From contig JACPID010000003.1 of NCBI GenBank assembly GCA_016188265.1, positions 17,070-81,069 on the forward strand: 64,000 nucleotides of DNA, written 5' to 3'. The notes under the pieces are model-generated. The model did not search any database, was not told where the DNA came from, and was given only the letters and a program-made list of their open reading frames with translations. Shown here piece after piece: positions 9,024-18,034 of this stretch. Position numbers and translations under genes: made by a program. How positions within the stretch are numbered: the stretch's first letter is position 1; the number at the start of each line of letters is the position of its first letter. This stretch comes from Candidatus Woesearchaeota archaeon (GTDB lineage: Archaea; Nanobdellota; Nanobdellia; Woesearchaeales; ARS49).

Positions 9024-9248
9024 ATGCGAATATACAAAATATCTGGCTGGAAAGTATGGCTAATATTACTTATAGCAATGATAATTTTTATAGCATTATT
9101 TATTATTGCAATCCACATATTTATTTTTCTTCTACCACTAATTCTAGCAATTGTTCTCATGAGTTTGCTATGGAATTTATTCTCTAAAAAAAGAAAGTAT
9201 AAAAGAAAAGAAAAAGATTTTATTGATGTTCAGTGTCAAGTGAAATGA
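9024..9248 (+). CDS. Small two-segment membrane protein
   Basis: The 74-residue product has about 50 hydrophobic residues (VWLILLIAMIIFIALF, then FIFLLPLILAIVLMSLLW) forming two closely spaced membrane helices, followed by a basic cytoplasmic tail (KKRKYKRKEK). The 3' end overlaps the end of the convergent Mre11 gene by 29 bp. No family was recognised. Confidence 0.5.
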   Translation: MRIYKISGWKVWLILLIAMIIFIALFIIAIHIFIFLLPLILAIVLMSLLWNLFSKKRKYKRKEKDFIDVQCQVK

Positions 9249-10446
9249 GTGAATTAATTGACTTCACTGAATCGTCAAGGATTCTTTTTTCAAAATCAGC
9301 AATTTTTTCACCTTCTTCTTTTTCAACAGATAAAACCTGTGCAAGTTTTTTAACTAATCCTATTTGTTTTTCAACAGATGTTAACTGGTGCTGTTTTGTA
9401 TTTTCCTGAATAATCTTTTCTTCTAAAACATCAACATTTTCTGAAGAAATCTTAATTTCTTCAAATTCTTTTGAGCTTAATTTAGAAGTATTTTTTAGCA
9501 TAGCATAAGCGCCTTGCTGTTCAAGATATTCAAAAATTTTCTGCATTAAAATATCAGAAGGCTTTCCTGAACACAAAACTCCTTTAAACCTTAATAAAAC
9601 AATTGCATTCTCTACATTTTTTATTTGAGAAAAACAATAATCCTCAACTTGGCCAGGCGTTTTGCTATTACAATCAATTGTTAAAGAAACAACCTGGTGA
9701 AGCGGCAATGAAACATGTTTTACTCTAAAATCTTCAACAATACAAAACGAGCCGTGTTTTAATTTTTCCAACTCTGAGAAATTATTTGGAAATGTAGGCC
9801 CTGGAAAAACAATATTTTGATAACCATCTAAATCTTGACGATCAACAACATGAACATGGCCCCCTGCATAATAATTAAAACCTTTTGGTAAAAAAGAAAC
9901 TTCCATTGCATCCATTTCCTCAAGATCTTTGGGCTTAAGTTCATTAATTGCAGAATGAAATAAAAAAATTTTATTTCCACGCTCATTTTCCAAAGATTCT
10001 CTGAGAAGATCCTCATAATAGTACTTATCTAAACCTCCTTTTTTTCCAATAATGCCTGTTATTTTAACTCCAGTTTTTGAGTCAACAGTAAAATGAAGCT
10101 TTAATTTGCCATCAACCACACTTCCTTTAGCTACATTAATGCCCAATCCAGCACGATCAATAATATCAAGCATTGTTTTTCCACTGGGGCTAAAATCATG
10201 GCTTCCTGCAATAAAATAAACAGGAATACTTGCATCATGGATTCTTTTCAATTGTTCAACAGCAAGTTTAATACTATCAATATCAGGAATTGCTGTATTA
10301 AAAAGATCGCCACATAAAAGAACAAAATCAACATTTTCCTGCAAAATAATATCAACTGCTTTTACAAATGATTTTATGTTTAAATCACGCAATTTAGGTT
10401 CTTTCCAACCACCAATGTGAATATCAGACATATGAGCAAACTTCAT
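9220..10446 (-). CDS. mre11: Mre11/SbcD-like DNA repair nuclease
   Basis: Metallophosphoesterase nuclease that works with Rad50 in processing double-strand breaks. Phosphoesterase motifs appear in order: DIHIGG (Asp8, His10), CGDLF, GSHD, FHSAI and GGHVH, covering about residues 1-230; a capping and C-terminal helical region follows, 408 residues in all. The GSHD form of motif III is, to my recollection, common in archaeal Mre11. Archaeal Mre11 usually sits with rad50, herA and nurA; here HerA lies about 2 kb upstream on the same strand, but no rad50 or nurA is in the window. Confidence 0.87.
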   Translation of the reverse strand: MKFAHMSDIHIGGWKEPKLRDLNIKSFVKAVDIILQENVDFVLLCGDLFNTAIPDIDSIKLAVEQLKRIHDASIPVYFIAGSHDFSPSGKTMLDIIDRAGLGINVAKGSVVDGKLKLHFTVDSKTGVKITGIIGKKGGLDKYYYEDLLRESLENERGNKIFLFHSAINELKPKDLEEMDAMEVSFLPKGFNYYAGGHVHVVDRQDLDGYQNIVFPGPTFPNNFSELEKLKHGSFCIVEDFRVKHVSLPLHQVVSLTIDCNSKTPGQVEDYCFSQIKNVENAIVLLRFKGVLCSGKPSDILMQKIFEYLEQQGAYAMLKNTSKLSSKEFEEIKISSENVDVLEEKIIQENTKQHQLTSVEKQIGLVKKLAQVLSVEKEEGEKIADFEKRILDDSVKSINSLISLDTEHQ

Positions 10447-10481
10447 TATATCTGGTAAAAAGCAGTAATTTATAAGAATTA

Positions 10482-10931
10482 TTATATTAATTTAGCTAAG
10501 TCTAAATTTTTTAATCCAGAAATATCATTGCGTATTAATTCTGCCAATGTTCTTTTGATATCATGAAGTTTTTCTATACAATGTAAAGTAGTTATGCTAC
10601 TTAAAGATTCAGCGATGCTACTTAAAGATTGTTCTGATTGTTCTGCTGAAGATTCGAATTTGTGCGTTAAAAAAAAATCGCTTAAATCAGTTATGTATTG
10701 ATCTTCAGATGTGAACTTAAGATCTCTAACATATTTCTGAAAATCAGAAATAATCCAGATGATACTAGCATGAATTCCCCTCATAGTATCATATTCATAA
10801 TATACACTTTTATGCGCAGGATGGTCAAGAAAATCATGTTGTTTTTCTTCGTAGGTTCTTGCATAATCAACAATTTTTTTCAGTACTGAAAGAACTATAT
10901 CAGGATATTCTTTTAAACACGATTCAGCCAT
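10482..10931 (-). CDS. Hypothetical helical protein
   Basis: 149 residues, predicted mostly helical, with a Ser/Glu-rich repetitive stretch (SSAEQSEQSLSSIAESLSSI) encoded by short imperfect DNA repeats near 10595-10640. No signal peptide or known motif. It is 35 bp upstream of mre11 on the same strand and could be co-transcribed with it. Function unknown. Confidence 0.55.
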   Translation of the reverse strand: MAESCLKEYPDIVLSVLKKIVDYARTYEEKQHDFLDHPAHKSVYYEYDTMRGIHASIIWIISDFQKYVRDLKFTSEDQYITDLSDFFLTHKFESSAEQSEQSLSSIAESLSSITTLHCIEKLHDIKRTLAELIRNDISGLKNLDLAKLI

Positions 10932-11033
10932 AAAAAACTAGAATAATTTATGATTTAAAACTATTATGATTATTAGATTCACAGCCTTAGTCTTCACAGT
11001 ACTTCTGCAGAGATTGATTTATTAGGCAGTAAT

Positions 11034-11093
11034 TAACTTTGCCACCTGCGAAATAAAATACAACTTAAACTACTCCTCTATCTATTCAAGTGG
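11034..11093. repeat. Long-arm intergenic hairpin
   Basis: A 13-bp perfect inverted repeat (TTAACTTTGCCAC against GTGGCAAAGTTAA) with a loop of about 45 nt lies just downstream of the GGDEF gene (minus strand) in a 167-bp gap. The 3' arm runs up to the TAA of that gene. It may act as a terminator or be a relative of the other palindromic elements in this window, but its large loop sets it apart. Confidence 0.5.
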
Positions 11094-11098
11094 CAAAG

Positions 11099-12595
11099 TT
11101 AATTAGTAAGGTATTCTTGAATAATTTGTATATGATTTTTACCTCTACGTTTAGCCTCATACAAAGCTGCATCAGCTATTTCAAATAATTTTTTTGACAA
11201 TTGGTCTGCATTTTCAATAGTTATTAATTTGCCTTTTCCATTAAAAAAAGCAAGACCTCCTGAAATAGTGAATTTATCATCAATGCCAATTCGCTTAAAA
11301 AAAATAGGACTTTCTTTTTCAATAAGCAAACGTAAACGATTTACTACGCCAACAATCTCATGAAAGTCAGCAGGAGAAAAAATAACGCAAAACTCTTCCC
11401 CACCATAACGAAAAACAAGATCTTTAGCTTTAAGGGCTTTTCTTGAAGTATTTCCCAAAAACCGAAGCACATTATCCCCAACTGCGTGGCCGTAAGTATC
11501 ATTTATTCTTTTAAAATTATCACCATCAAAAACAAGCAGGCATAACTGAGAACTATCTTTGCTTGCTCTCTGAATTAGTTCTGGAATTTTCTTCCAAAAA
11601 TATTTTTTTGTAAAACAATTAGTCAACTGATCAATCAATGCTTCAAGCGCTGCAGCAGCAAGTTCTTTTTTTTCACGCAAAGAAAGCCATAAAGAACGAA
11701 GAGAATATCTTGATAAGGTTTTTTTACAAGGATCATCAAGCATATCGCTATGCTCCATAAGCAAAGACTGATATTCTAAAACTTCTTCAGGTTTTGTAAA
11801 AGTTCTCAAGTCTTCTTTTACATCTGATAATGTTATAACAGTTTTTTTTGAAAATGAAAAAAACATCATCTTTCTAGTTATTAAATCATGAATTTGTGTT
11901 TTTACAGTTCTCTTTTTTTCAAAAATATTTTGCAAAGGTGCAAGACATTCATTTTTTTCTTTGTATAAAGATAAAATGATTGCATAAATAATTTCTTCAA
12001 GCTCTTCTTCTTTTGCTCTAATCTGATCTTTATTAATTTCACTTAAGTGTTCATACCATTGAAATACTTCATCTTCTTTTTGTAAAAAAAGTTTTTGATC
12101 ATTAATATAAATTTCAAATTTGTCAAGAATATGTAAAATCTGGTCTGCTAAAGAATCTTCTTCATGTTCTTTTTCAAGCGCTTGCGAGATTTTTTTAGCG
12201 CTTAATCCTATTTTTTTAACAGCCATAGAATTTAAAGCTTCATTCTCCTTTGCTTCTAAAAAATCACGCCACTCTTTTGATAAAATGCTCTCCTCTTTTG
12301 CAGTAAGAGTTTTTTCTTCAAGTAAAAGCGCATATTCTTTTTTTTCATAATCTAAAATTGATTGAAACTTTGAAAAAATCTGCCTCCGGATCTTTTCAAT
12401 TTCGGATTTTATATGAAATATATTTGATAAATCGCTCGCATCTCTAAGTTGCCTGCTCCACCAAACGAGATTTGCAATAAGTTTTTTATGCTCCTTAATA
12501 GTATTTAAACGATCAAAAAAACTTTTGAAAACTTCCTGTTCTTGTTCACCTATTTTTTTAAATGCAACATACAATCTCTCAATATCATTGTTCAT
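11099..12595 (-). CDS. GGDEF-domain protein (putative diguanylate cyclase)
   Basis: The C-terminal ~165 residues are a GGDEF domain, the cyclase that makes c-di-GMP from [23 protein letters not shown] metal/nucleotide segment and an intact GGEEF active loop near residue 396. The inhibitory-site RxxD is KAKD here, so product feedback may be weak. The N-terminal ~320 residues are long charged helices without membrane segments. It overlaps the upstream HerA gene by 4 bp, implying co-expression. GGDEF proteins are rare in archaea, and a second one occurs at 19497; no EAL or HD-GYP phosphodiesterase is seen in the window. Confidence 0.88.
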   Translation of the reverse strand: MNNDIERLYVAFKKIGEQEQEVFKSFFDRLNTIKEHKKLIANLVWWSRQLRDASDLSNIFHIKSEIEKIRRQIFSKFQSILDYEKKEYALLLEEKTLTAKEESILSKEWRDFLEAKENEALNSMAVKKIGLSAKKISQALEKEHEEDSLADQILHILDKFEIYINDQKLFLQKEDEVFQWYEHLSEINKDQIRAKEEELEEIIYAIILSLYKEKNECLAPLQNIFEKKRTVKTQIHDLITRKMMFFSFSKKTVITLSDVKEDLRTFTKPEEVLEYQSLLMEHSDMLDDPCKKTLSRYSLRSLWLSLREKKELAAAALEALIDQLTNCFTKKYFWKKIPELIQRASKDSSQLCLLVFDGDNFKRINDTYGHAVGDNVLRFLGNTSRKALKAKDLVFRYGGEEFCVIFSPADFHEIVGVVNRLRLLIEKESPIFFKRIGIDDKFTISGGLAFFNGKGKLITIENADQLSKKLFEIADAALYEAKRRGKNHIQIIQEYLTN

Positions 12596-14109
12596 AATAG
12601 CTTCATTCCAGAAAAGGTAGACTGTTCTTTTATACTTTTCTGTTGTTTTGCTACATCATCAAAAAAAGGAATTGAAATTGGAATTGCAAATCTTGCAAAT
12701 GTTGATGTAAGAATAGCCTCCCCTTTATCTAAAGAAGATATTGCATGTTCATCTTTACTTAAATCCTGAGCTGCGCTTTCAATTATGGCCTGTCTTTCTT
12801 GTTTTAATTCGGTGCCTAAAATAATTTTTGTATTAAGATTTGCAAGAATATCGCGAGGAATTAAAGATGGTAATTGAGTAATTGCAATTAAGCCTATGTT
12901 AAACTTTCTGCCTTCTCTAGCGATTGTTGAAAATACATTATTTCCACGCTCAAGCGCATCTTTTGACAATACTCTTGGAGCTTCTTCGAGAACAATGGAA
13001 ATTACAGGCAAAGCTGACAATGTTGCCTGATCTGCTTTTTTAGCACTAGCTAATAATTCATGAGCTATAATACTTCCTAGAAAAACTTCAATTCTTTCAC
13101 TAGCTAAAGAAGTATCAATAACAACTATTGTACTTTCGTAAAGAGCTCTAATAACATCACTAACAAAAGAGTGGCCAGAAGTTGTACTAAAAATTCCTTT
13201 GCTAATAATAAAGCCATCTTGAATAGATAAATTAAGAAGGCTTAGCAATTGCCTTTTAATAACTGCAAGCGTTGATTCTCCAAAAGAAACAGAAATAGGC
13301 TTATTTAAAATAATTGCTTCAATCCAGGAATCAGCATATTCACGATAATATGATTGAAGCGCTTGATATTGAGGATCACTCCACTCAATAACTCCTTGAA
13401 AATGTTTTGGCTTGATTAAAGAAATATTAATTCGCAATGTACGCGAACCTGGCGGAGGATTTGCAAAAGTGTAATATATTAGTTTGCTTGAAAATGCATG
13501 ATCTTTTAAGCCGATTGAAGATCTTCCATAATATTCATCATGAGGATCTAAAATAAGAATTCCTGCATAATTTTGAGCTAATAAATTCCACATCAAGTGC
13601 TTCATTAAAACACTTTTTCCACGGCCAGTAGTTCCACTAATTAATACATGATGACTGAGAACATTTCTGCCATCAAGAATTATTTCAACAGGTATTGTTT
13701 TTTTTCCACTTCTTAAAAATCCAAGAAAAAAAGGGTTTATAGACGGCTGAAGAAAAGAAACATCTTGTTTTGTTATTGATCTTACTGGTGAAAAAATTTT
13801 TGGCAATGTTTTGCAAGCTGCTGCTTTATTTCCTTTAATAAAAAGAATATTTTTTACATTAGCTAACTGGTACGAACGAAGTTTTTCATCCATTATTTGC
13901 AAATCTGTATCTTCTTCTAATTTTAATCCTGAAACAAGTTCAAGTTGCTGTTGCGATAATTGAGAACCATATGCAAGATCAAATACTTGCAAAAGAATCT
14001 TATTTTCTTTATCTTCAGTTATTAATAATTCACCTAATTCAAAATATTCACTATTTTTTTGGCGAACACAAATATTTCCAAATTGACCTGAAATAACCAA
14101 CCCTCTCAT
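12592..14109 (-). CDS. herA: HerA-like hexameric DNA-translocating ATPase
   Basis: HerA drives DNA through the NurA nuclease in archaeal end resection. The 505-residue protein shows an N-terminal beta-rich HAS-barrel (about 1-110), Walker A GTTGRGKS at 159-166, the family LDPHDEY segment at 187-193, a Walker B-like VLEEAPRVL, and a C-terminal sensor region ([14 protein letters not shown]). It is first in a minus-strand unit, coupled to the GGDEF gene by a 4-bp overlap. The absence of nurA beside it is unusual. Related HerA/FtsK-type ATPases in other pathways cannot be excluded. Confidence 0.85.
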   Translation of the reverse strand: MRGLVISGQFGNICVRQKNSEYFELGELLITEDKENKILLQVFDLAYGSQLSQQQLELVSGLKLEEDTDLQIMDEKLRSYQLANVKNILFIKGNKAAACKTLPKIFSPVRSITKQDVSFLQPSINPFFLGFLRSGKKTIPVEIILDGRNVLSHHVLISGTTGRGKSVLMKHLMWNLLAQNYAGILILDPHDEYYGRSSIGLKDHAFSSKLIYYTFANPPPGSRTLRINISLIKPKHFQGVIEWSDPQYQALQSYYREYADSWIEAIILNKPISVSFGESTLAVIKRQLLSLLNLSIQDGFIISKGIFSTTSGHSFVSDVIRALYESTIVVIDTSLASERIEVFLGSIIAHELLASAKKADQATLSALPVISIVLEEAPRVLSKDALERGNNVFSTIAREGRKFNIGLIAITQLPSLIPRDILANLNTKIILGTELKQERQAIIESAAQDLSKDEHAISSLDKGEAILTSTFARFAIPISIPFFDDVAKQQKSIKEQSTFSGMKLL

Positions 14110-14179
14110 TTATAGAAATAAGTTAACAAAAGATTTATATAACTATCTTCCACAATATATCACAAAAGCAGGTGATAAT

Positions 14180-14758
14180 ATGTTAAGATTACTTTGGAGT
14201 CCTGGCAGCCTTATTGAAGATTTAAGAGGAAAACCAAGTTTTGGACTTGCATTTTTCACTTTAGTAATAAGCACACTCATCATATGCGGAAGTATTGTTT
14301 TATTTAGTTTTGTATCTCAGGATTCAAAAATTCTGCTTAAAACAACAGGCACAATATTTGTAGCTGTTATTGTTATAGTCTTTTACTTGGCAGCATTATT
14401 AACTGCTATTATGAAAACACTTTCTGGAAATGGTTCTTACACTGCAGGCCTTTCAAGCCTTTCATTACCAATGATGCCATTATCTGTTGCATTACTATTA
14501 ATTGTTTTAGCAAACATTGTTAATATTACAAGCCAAACAATAATTGCAATATACACTATGTGGATAATCACTGGCCTATCAACTCCTTTTTTATTAGTGT
14601 TAAGCATATCTACAATATTTCGCGCACTAAAAGAATTATTTGAAACAAATATGATCACAGCATTATTAGGCTTTTTTCTTTTAAAAATAACAGTCATTGC
14701 ACTATTGCTAGCAAGCACAACTCAATACTGGCTGCCACTATTAATTATAGCAGAGTAA
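14180..14758 (+). CDS. Yip1-like polytopic membrane protein
   Basis: The 192-residue protein starts LLWSPGSLIEDLRGKPSFG, like many archaeal and bacterial YIP1-family proteins, and contains five hydrophobic segments. It is divergent from HerA with a 70-bp shared promoter region. The role is unknown; the Yip1 label rests on the N-terminal motif and the membrane layout only. Confidence 0.6.
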   Translation: MLRLLWSPGSLIEDLRGKPSFGLAFFTLVISTLIICGSIVLFSFVSQDSKILLKTTGTIFVAVIVIVFYLAALLTAIMKTLSGNGSYTAGLSSLSLPMMPLSVALLLIVLANIVNITSQTIIAIYTMWIITGLSTPFLLVLSISTIFRALKELFETNMITALLGFFLLKITVIALLLASTTQYWLPLLIIAE

Positions 14759-14794
14759 TAATTATTATAAACTAGTTTAATAAACATAATAACA

Positions 14795-14998
14795 ATGGAA
14801 GACAATTTTCTAAAAAAAAAAGAAGTGCAAAAAGCTCTTAAAGAAGCAAAGAAACTTGAAAAACATATTATTCCTCAAGAAGAGATTGTAAAAACTTATG
14901 AAGAAGGCCTTGAACAATTAAATAAGTTAAAAGAATTTTTAAAACCAGCATGGTTTGTTAAAGATACTGACAGCAAGAAAAAAAAAGATAGCACCTAA
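14795..14998 (+). CDS. Small charged helical protein
   Basis: A 67-residue Lys/Glu-rich helix-forming protein (KKEVQKALKEAKKLEKHI) with a short basic tail (DSKKKKDST). It follows the Yip1-like gene by 36 bp on the same strand, with a normal start codon and AT-rich codon use like its neighbours. No family recognised. Confidence 0.5.
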   Translation: MEDNFLKKKEVQKALKEAKKLEKHIIPQEEIVKTYEEGLEQLNKLKEFLKPAWFVKDTDSKKKKDST

Positions 14999-15050
14999 TT
15001 AAACACTATGCACCACTCAACAGTTATTACCGTCGAGTCTTAGTAATAAT

Positions 15051-15069
15051 ACCGACGAAAAGTTTATAA
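15051..15069 (+). promoter_or_regulatory. Strong archaeal BRE/TATA promoter
   Basis: GACGAAAAGTTTATAAA contains a purine-rich BRE-like GAAA followed by a near-consensus TTTATAAA. It should start transcription near 15090-15095, giving a leader of about 50 nt with the GGAGGAG ribosome-binding site at about 15131 before the ATG at 15144. Confidence 0.5.
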
Positions 15070-15143
15070 AATAGAAGTCCTAACATTATTAGATTCGATG
15101 CGTTCTCGTCGAAATAATAAAAAAAAAATCGGAGGAGTGACTA

Positions 15144-15371
15144 ATGGCACAAAAAGTAACAAAAGTAGGTGTAAAAAAAGAAAAAGGATATCTCTACTTT
15201 GTAGATAAAAAAGGAAATGTAGCTCGTGCAAAAATGGCACGCGGTAAAAAAAGAGGCGGCAAAACAGAAGTTGTTGCAAAAGCAGGTGTAAAAAAAGAAA
15301 AAGGATATCTCTACTTTGTAGATAAACAAGGAGATGTTTCAAAAGCTAAAATGGCACGCGGCGGAAGATAA
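15144..15371 (+). CDS. Small basic protein with a duplicated motif
   Basis: The 75-residue protein consists of two copies of a ~30-residue unit (GVKKEKGYLYFVDK, then a variable linker and AKMARG) joined by a basic linker (KKRGGKTEVVAK). The DNA of the core, 42 bp starting at 15171 and 15285, is identical in both copies, pointing to recent duplication or gene conversion. A strong promoter and a Shine-Dalgarno site suggest high expression. The basic, aromatic composition would suit nucleic-acid or ribosome binding, but this is inference. I recall similar short proteins in DPANN genomes but cannot name a characterised family. Confidence 0.75.
   Translation: MAQKVTKVGVKKEKGYLYFVDKKGNVARAKMARGKKRGGKTEVVAKAGVKKEKGYLYFVDKQGDVSKAKMARGGR
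15171..15326 (+). repeat. Two identical 42-bp in-gene repeats
   Basis: Bases 15171-15212 (starting GGTGTAAAAAAAG) recur without change at 15285-15326, 114 bp apart and in the same frame, encoding GVKKEKGYLYFVDK both times. Synonymous positions are identical as well, so protein-level selection alone does not explain it. Confidence 0.8.
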
Positions 15372-15527
15372 ACCCGCCTTTGCTTATTAAATAAGGAGGT
15401 TATGCTTCATGGGAATTGCCATCTTTGGCGGATAATACAGTCACAAATAAATCTGATAGTACTATATATTTTTAGAAAACTATTTATACTTGGCATTGCC
15501 TGTTCAAGTTATAAGAGGGGTTTTTAG

Positions 15528-16166
15528 ATGGTAATGAAGTTTTTTAAAAGAATCTTTGGAAGATTATGGAAAGACCTATTTAAAGGCAAAAAAGAACTGA
15601 AATTAGGACTGTACGGCCCGCCAAATTCTGGTAAAACCACTTTAGCAAATAGAATATGCTTAGATTGGCTTGGCGAAGAAATGGGCAGTGTAAGTAGCAT
15701 TGCACATGAAACACGAGAAATACAAATAAAAGAACAAATTTCTATTCGTTCAAAAGATGGAAAAGAATTATTTTTTAATCTAGTAGACACTCCGGGAATT
15801 GCAACAAGAATTGATTATGAAGATTTTTTAAAAGCAGGATTAACTGAAAATAAAGCAAAAAAAAGAGCAAAAGAAGCAACAAAAGGAATAATTGATGCAA
15901 TTAAATGGCTTGATGACATGGATGCTGTTGTTGTTGTTTTAGATGCAACTCAAGACCCGTACTCGCAAGTTAACATAACAATAATAGGAAATCTAGCGGC
16001 AAGAAACATACCTGTTATTATAGCTGCAAATAAAGTTGATTTAAGAAAGTCAAATATGAAAAAAATAGAATCTGCATTCCCACAATATGAAGTTGTTGGA
16101 ATTTCAGCAAAATATGGAAAGCATGTTGAAAAATTATATGAAACCTTCTTTAATTTAGTAAAATAA
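15528..16166 (+). CDS. Era-like small GTPase
   Basis: 212 residues with a complete GTPase set: G1 GPPNSGKT at 30-37, G3 DTPG, G4 NKVD and G5 SAK. An N-terminal basic amphipathic helix (FFKRIFGRLWKDLFKGKK) could touch membrane or RNA. In archaea this GTPase is regularly followed by a DUF2073 protein and a Zn-ribbon protein, exactly as here, so the three probably work together, perhaps in ribosome or DNA-associated processes; the role is not established from sequence. A GAGGGG ribosome-binding site precedes the ATG. Confidence 0.82.
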   Translation: MVMKFFKRIFGRLWKDLFKGKKELKLGLYGPPNSGKTTLANRICLDWLGEEMGSVSSIAHETREIQIKEQISIRSKDGKELFFNLVDTPGIATRIDYEDFLKAGLTENKAKKRAKEATKGIIDAIKWLDDMDAVVVVLDATQDPYSQVNITIIGNLAARNIPVIIAANKVDLRKSNMKKIESAFPQYEVVGISAKYGKHVEKLYETFFNLVK

Positions 16167-16168
16167 AA

Positions 16169-16552
16169 ATGGTAACTATACAATTTGTTCCATATGGAGA
16201 AATTGAAGATGTTAGCAGTGTTGGAAGGATTAGAAAATTATTAAATATTGCAAAACAAAATAAAATTGTATTATTACAAGGAAGACTTAAAAAAGAAGAA
16301 GAAGCTGAACTTATAAAAGCAACAATGGAAGAAATAAACAAAGAATTCAAAGGCATTGAATTAGCTGTTATTAATCCTGCAGAACAAGCATCAACTAAAT
16401 TTCAAAAATTTCGAAACCAAGTATTTTCAAGTATTTTAGGAGATAGGCAAGGACTGACAATAATAGGCCCTGCAAATGTTGTAAAATCAATAAAAAAAGA
16501 CCCTCATAAAATTGAATTGTTAACTGCAGAAAACAGAAAAAGAAGGAAATAA
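16169..16552 (+). CDS. DUF2073-family protein
   Basis: 127 residues with the archaeal DUF2073 layout (VTIQFVPYGEIEDVSS at the start, LTIIGPANVVKSIKKDP near the end, basic tail RKRRK). It starts 2 bp after the GTPase stop and is followed 2 bp later by the Zn-ribbon gene. The family is known as a companion of the Era-like GTPase and is of unknown biochemical function. Confidence 0.78.
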   Translation: MVTIQFVPYGEIEDVSSVGRIRKLLNIAKQNKIVLLQGRLKKEEEAELIKATMEEINKEFKGIELAVINPAEQASTKFQKFRNQVFSSILGDRQGLTIIGPANVVKSIKKDPHKIELLTAENRKRRK

Positions 16553-16554
16553 CA

Positions 16555-16932
16555 ATGCCCCACCAATGCGTAAGGTGCAATGCCATTTATGAAGATGGAA
16601 GCAAAGAAATTCTAAAAGGCTGTTCCTGCGGAGCTCGACTATTTTTTTTCATTAAAAAAGAAAGGCTAGAACAGCTTAAAAAAGATTTAGATGTTAATCT
16701 TTCAAATGAAGATAAAAAACAAATAGAAGAAGATGTGTATGACCTTATAGGAACAAAAGATCCTGATGCGCCTGTAATTTTAGACTTTGAAACAATACGC
16801 ATACTTAAACCAGGAAAATATGAAGTAGATCTTGTTCAGTTATTTAAAAAAGAACCTCTTGTTTTTAAATTAGAAGAAGGAAAATACATCATTGATTTGC
16901 CTGAAACATTTGAAAGACTTAAAAACAAATAG
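16555..16932 (+). CDS. Zn-ribbon protein (OapC-like)
   Basis: The N-terminal ~30 residues hold a four-Cys zinc ribbon (CVRCNAIY and CSCGARLFFF), followed by a charged linker and a beta-rich C-terminal domain ending in LPETFERLKNK. This matches the archaeal Zn-ribbon family described as an origin-associated partner (OapC) in Thermococcales; the origin link is from literature memory, not from this sequence. Third gene of the GTPase trio. Confidence 0.72.
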   Translation: MPHQCVRCNAIYEDGSKEILKGCSCGARLFFFIKKERLEQLKKDLDVNLSNEDKKQIEEDVYDLIGTKDPDAPVILDFETIRILKPGKYEVDLVQLFKKEPLVFKLEEGKYIIDLPETFERLKNK

Positions 16933-16942
16933 TTTTAACAAA

Positions 16943-17030
16943 TAGAAAACGAAATAAATAATAGGACAATAGTTTCGTTTTCTAAATAGTACGCGCCATA
17001 AGAGTGTCCTACAAATTATGGCGCGTACTA
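16943..17030. repeat. Two-hairpin intergenic element, copy 1
   Basis: Hairpin 1: 12-bp stem 16943-16954 with 16973-16984 and an 18-nt loop. Hairpin 2: 15-bp perfect stem 16987-17001 with 17016-17030 and a 14-nt loop. Loop 1 carries TAGGACA (16962-16968) and loop 2 its exact complement TGTCCTA (17005-17011), so the two can form a kissing contact. It sits between two convergent genes, where it could also terminate both. A near-identical copy lies at 32070-32158 and a half copy at 63157-63201. Confidence 0.85.
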
Positions 17031-17033
17031 AAA

Positions 17034-17939
17034 TCATTCATCATCAATAATAATTCTGGCAATATTATTCAATAAAGTGATTACTTGTTTAAAATGCTCA
17101 TGTGTTTCATTAGGCAATTGATCAACTTCCTGCATAATTATTGTTCTTTGTTTAGCAAAATTATCTGCAAAATGTTTGTCTTTAGTATAAAATGATTTCA
17201 TAAGTGCTTCATAATGTTCTGAAATATTTTTTAGAAATAATTGAACTGAATTTTGTTTTTCTTTTATAAGAGGATAAATATTTTTACAACAATCTGCAAT
17301 ATTTTCCAAATTAACAGCCAAATACCATAAAGATAATATTCTTGCAGGAAGGATTTTAAATTGTTCTGCCAATGTATCATCTTTTAAAGATCCTTTAAGC
17401 ATACGAAATACTAAAAAGTATAATCTATTAACATCTTGATCACGAAATGACAAGCTTTCCTGAGCTGTATCTTTTGATATATCTTGAAACATTGAACGTA
17501 AAATCATATCAATGCGCCTGATAGTTTTTTCAATAGAAACATCATCTATATTAAGGAGATCTCTTGCTGTAAATGAATTAGAAGATTGTTCAATAAGCTC
17601 TAGTGCAACAAAATCCCTTAAAAGTTCTCTTAATTCCTGTTGATTTTTTTTAACCTGCTCCCCAACTATATTTATTGTGTGATAATTATTTATGTACGCA
17701 GAAGTTATTTCTCTTTGAAGTGTTTCAAATGCTTTTGATTTTTCAAATGAGAGAGTAATTTCTCTTGCAACTGGTTTTGATCTTTTAATATGCGGGGTAA
17801 TAATTATTTCTGTGGATGATTTCTCATATAAGTAAACAGCATCTCCTTTTTTGAGGTTATTTTTATCCAGCCACTCTTTTGGCAAAGATAAAGTATGACT
17901 TGTTTGTCCTGCTTTTACTAATTTTCTAACATAAACCAT
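17034..17939 (-). CDS. AbrB-PhoU fusion regulator
   Basis: The first ~50 residues form an AbrB/SpoVT-type DNA-binding domain (KAGQTSHTLSLPKEWLDK); the remaining ~250 are PhoU-like helices. Archaeal proteins of this build are annotated as phosphate-uptake regulators. A second, diverged member is at 60474-61352. No pst transporter is nearby, so the phosphate link is family inference. Its promoter probably lies in the AT-rich stretch just upstream (17940-17985, minus strand). Confidence 0.8.
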   Translation of the reverse strand: MVYVRKLVKAGQTSHTLSLPKEWLDKNNLKKGDAVYLYEKSSTEIIITPHIKRSKPVAREITLSFEKSKAFETLQREITSAYINNYHTINIVGEQVKKNQQELRELLRDFVALELIEQSSNSFTARDLLNIDDVSIEKTIRRIDMILRSMFQDISKDTAQESLSFRDQDVNRLYFLVFRMLKGSLKDDTLAEQFKILPARILSLWYLAVNLENIADCCKNIYPLIKEKQNSVQLFLKNISEHYEALMKSFYTKDKHFADNFAKQRTIIMQEVDQLPNETHEHFKQVITLLNNIARIIIDDE

Positions 17940-18002
17940 AACAACCTCTTTACAACCTAAAGTATATACTTACCGTACTTGCCGTATTATATGTGCATTA
18001 TT

Positions 18003-18014
18003 CATATATAAAAG
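18003..18014 (+). promoter_or_regulatory. TATA box upstream of the structured gap
   Basis: CATATATAAAAG is a good archaeal TATA element. The nearest protein start is more than 300 bp away, so transcription would begin near 18035-18040, at the front of the structured stretch described in the next entry. Confidence 0.45.
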
Positions 18015-18034
18015 CTTTTACATCCTATAAAATA

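Noticed and set aside
15064-15342. Leu/Phe-rich minus-strand frames over the small repeat protein
   Set aside because: They are the reverse complement of Lys-rich codons; the plus-strand gene has promoter, ribosome site and repeats.
15409-15435. Eight-codon frame MGIAIFGG after a GGAGG site
   Set aside because: Good ribosome site but the frame is tiny and lies in a short gap; an overlapping 42-codon frame from 15402 is equally possible. Not enough to call a gene.
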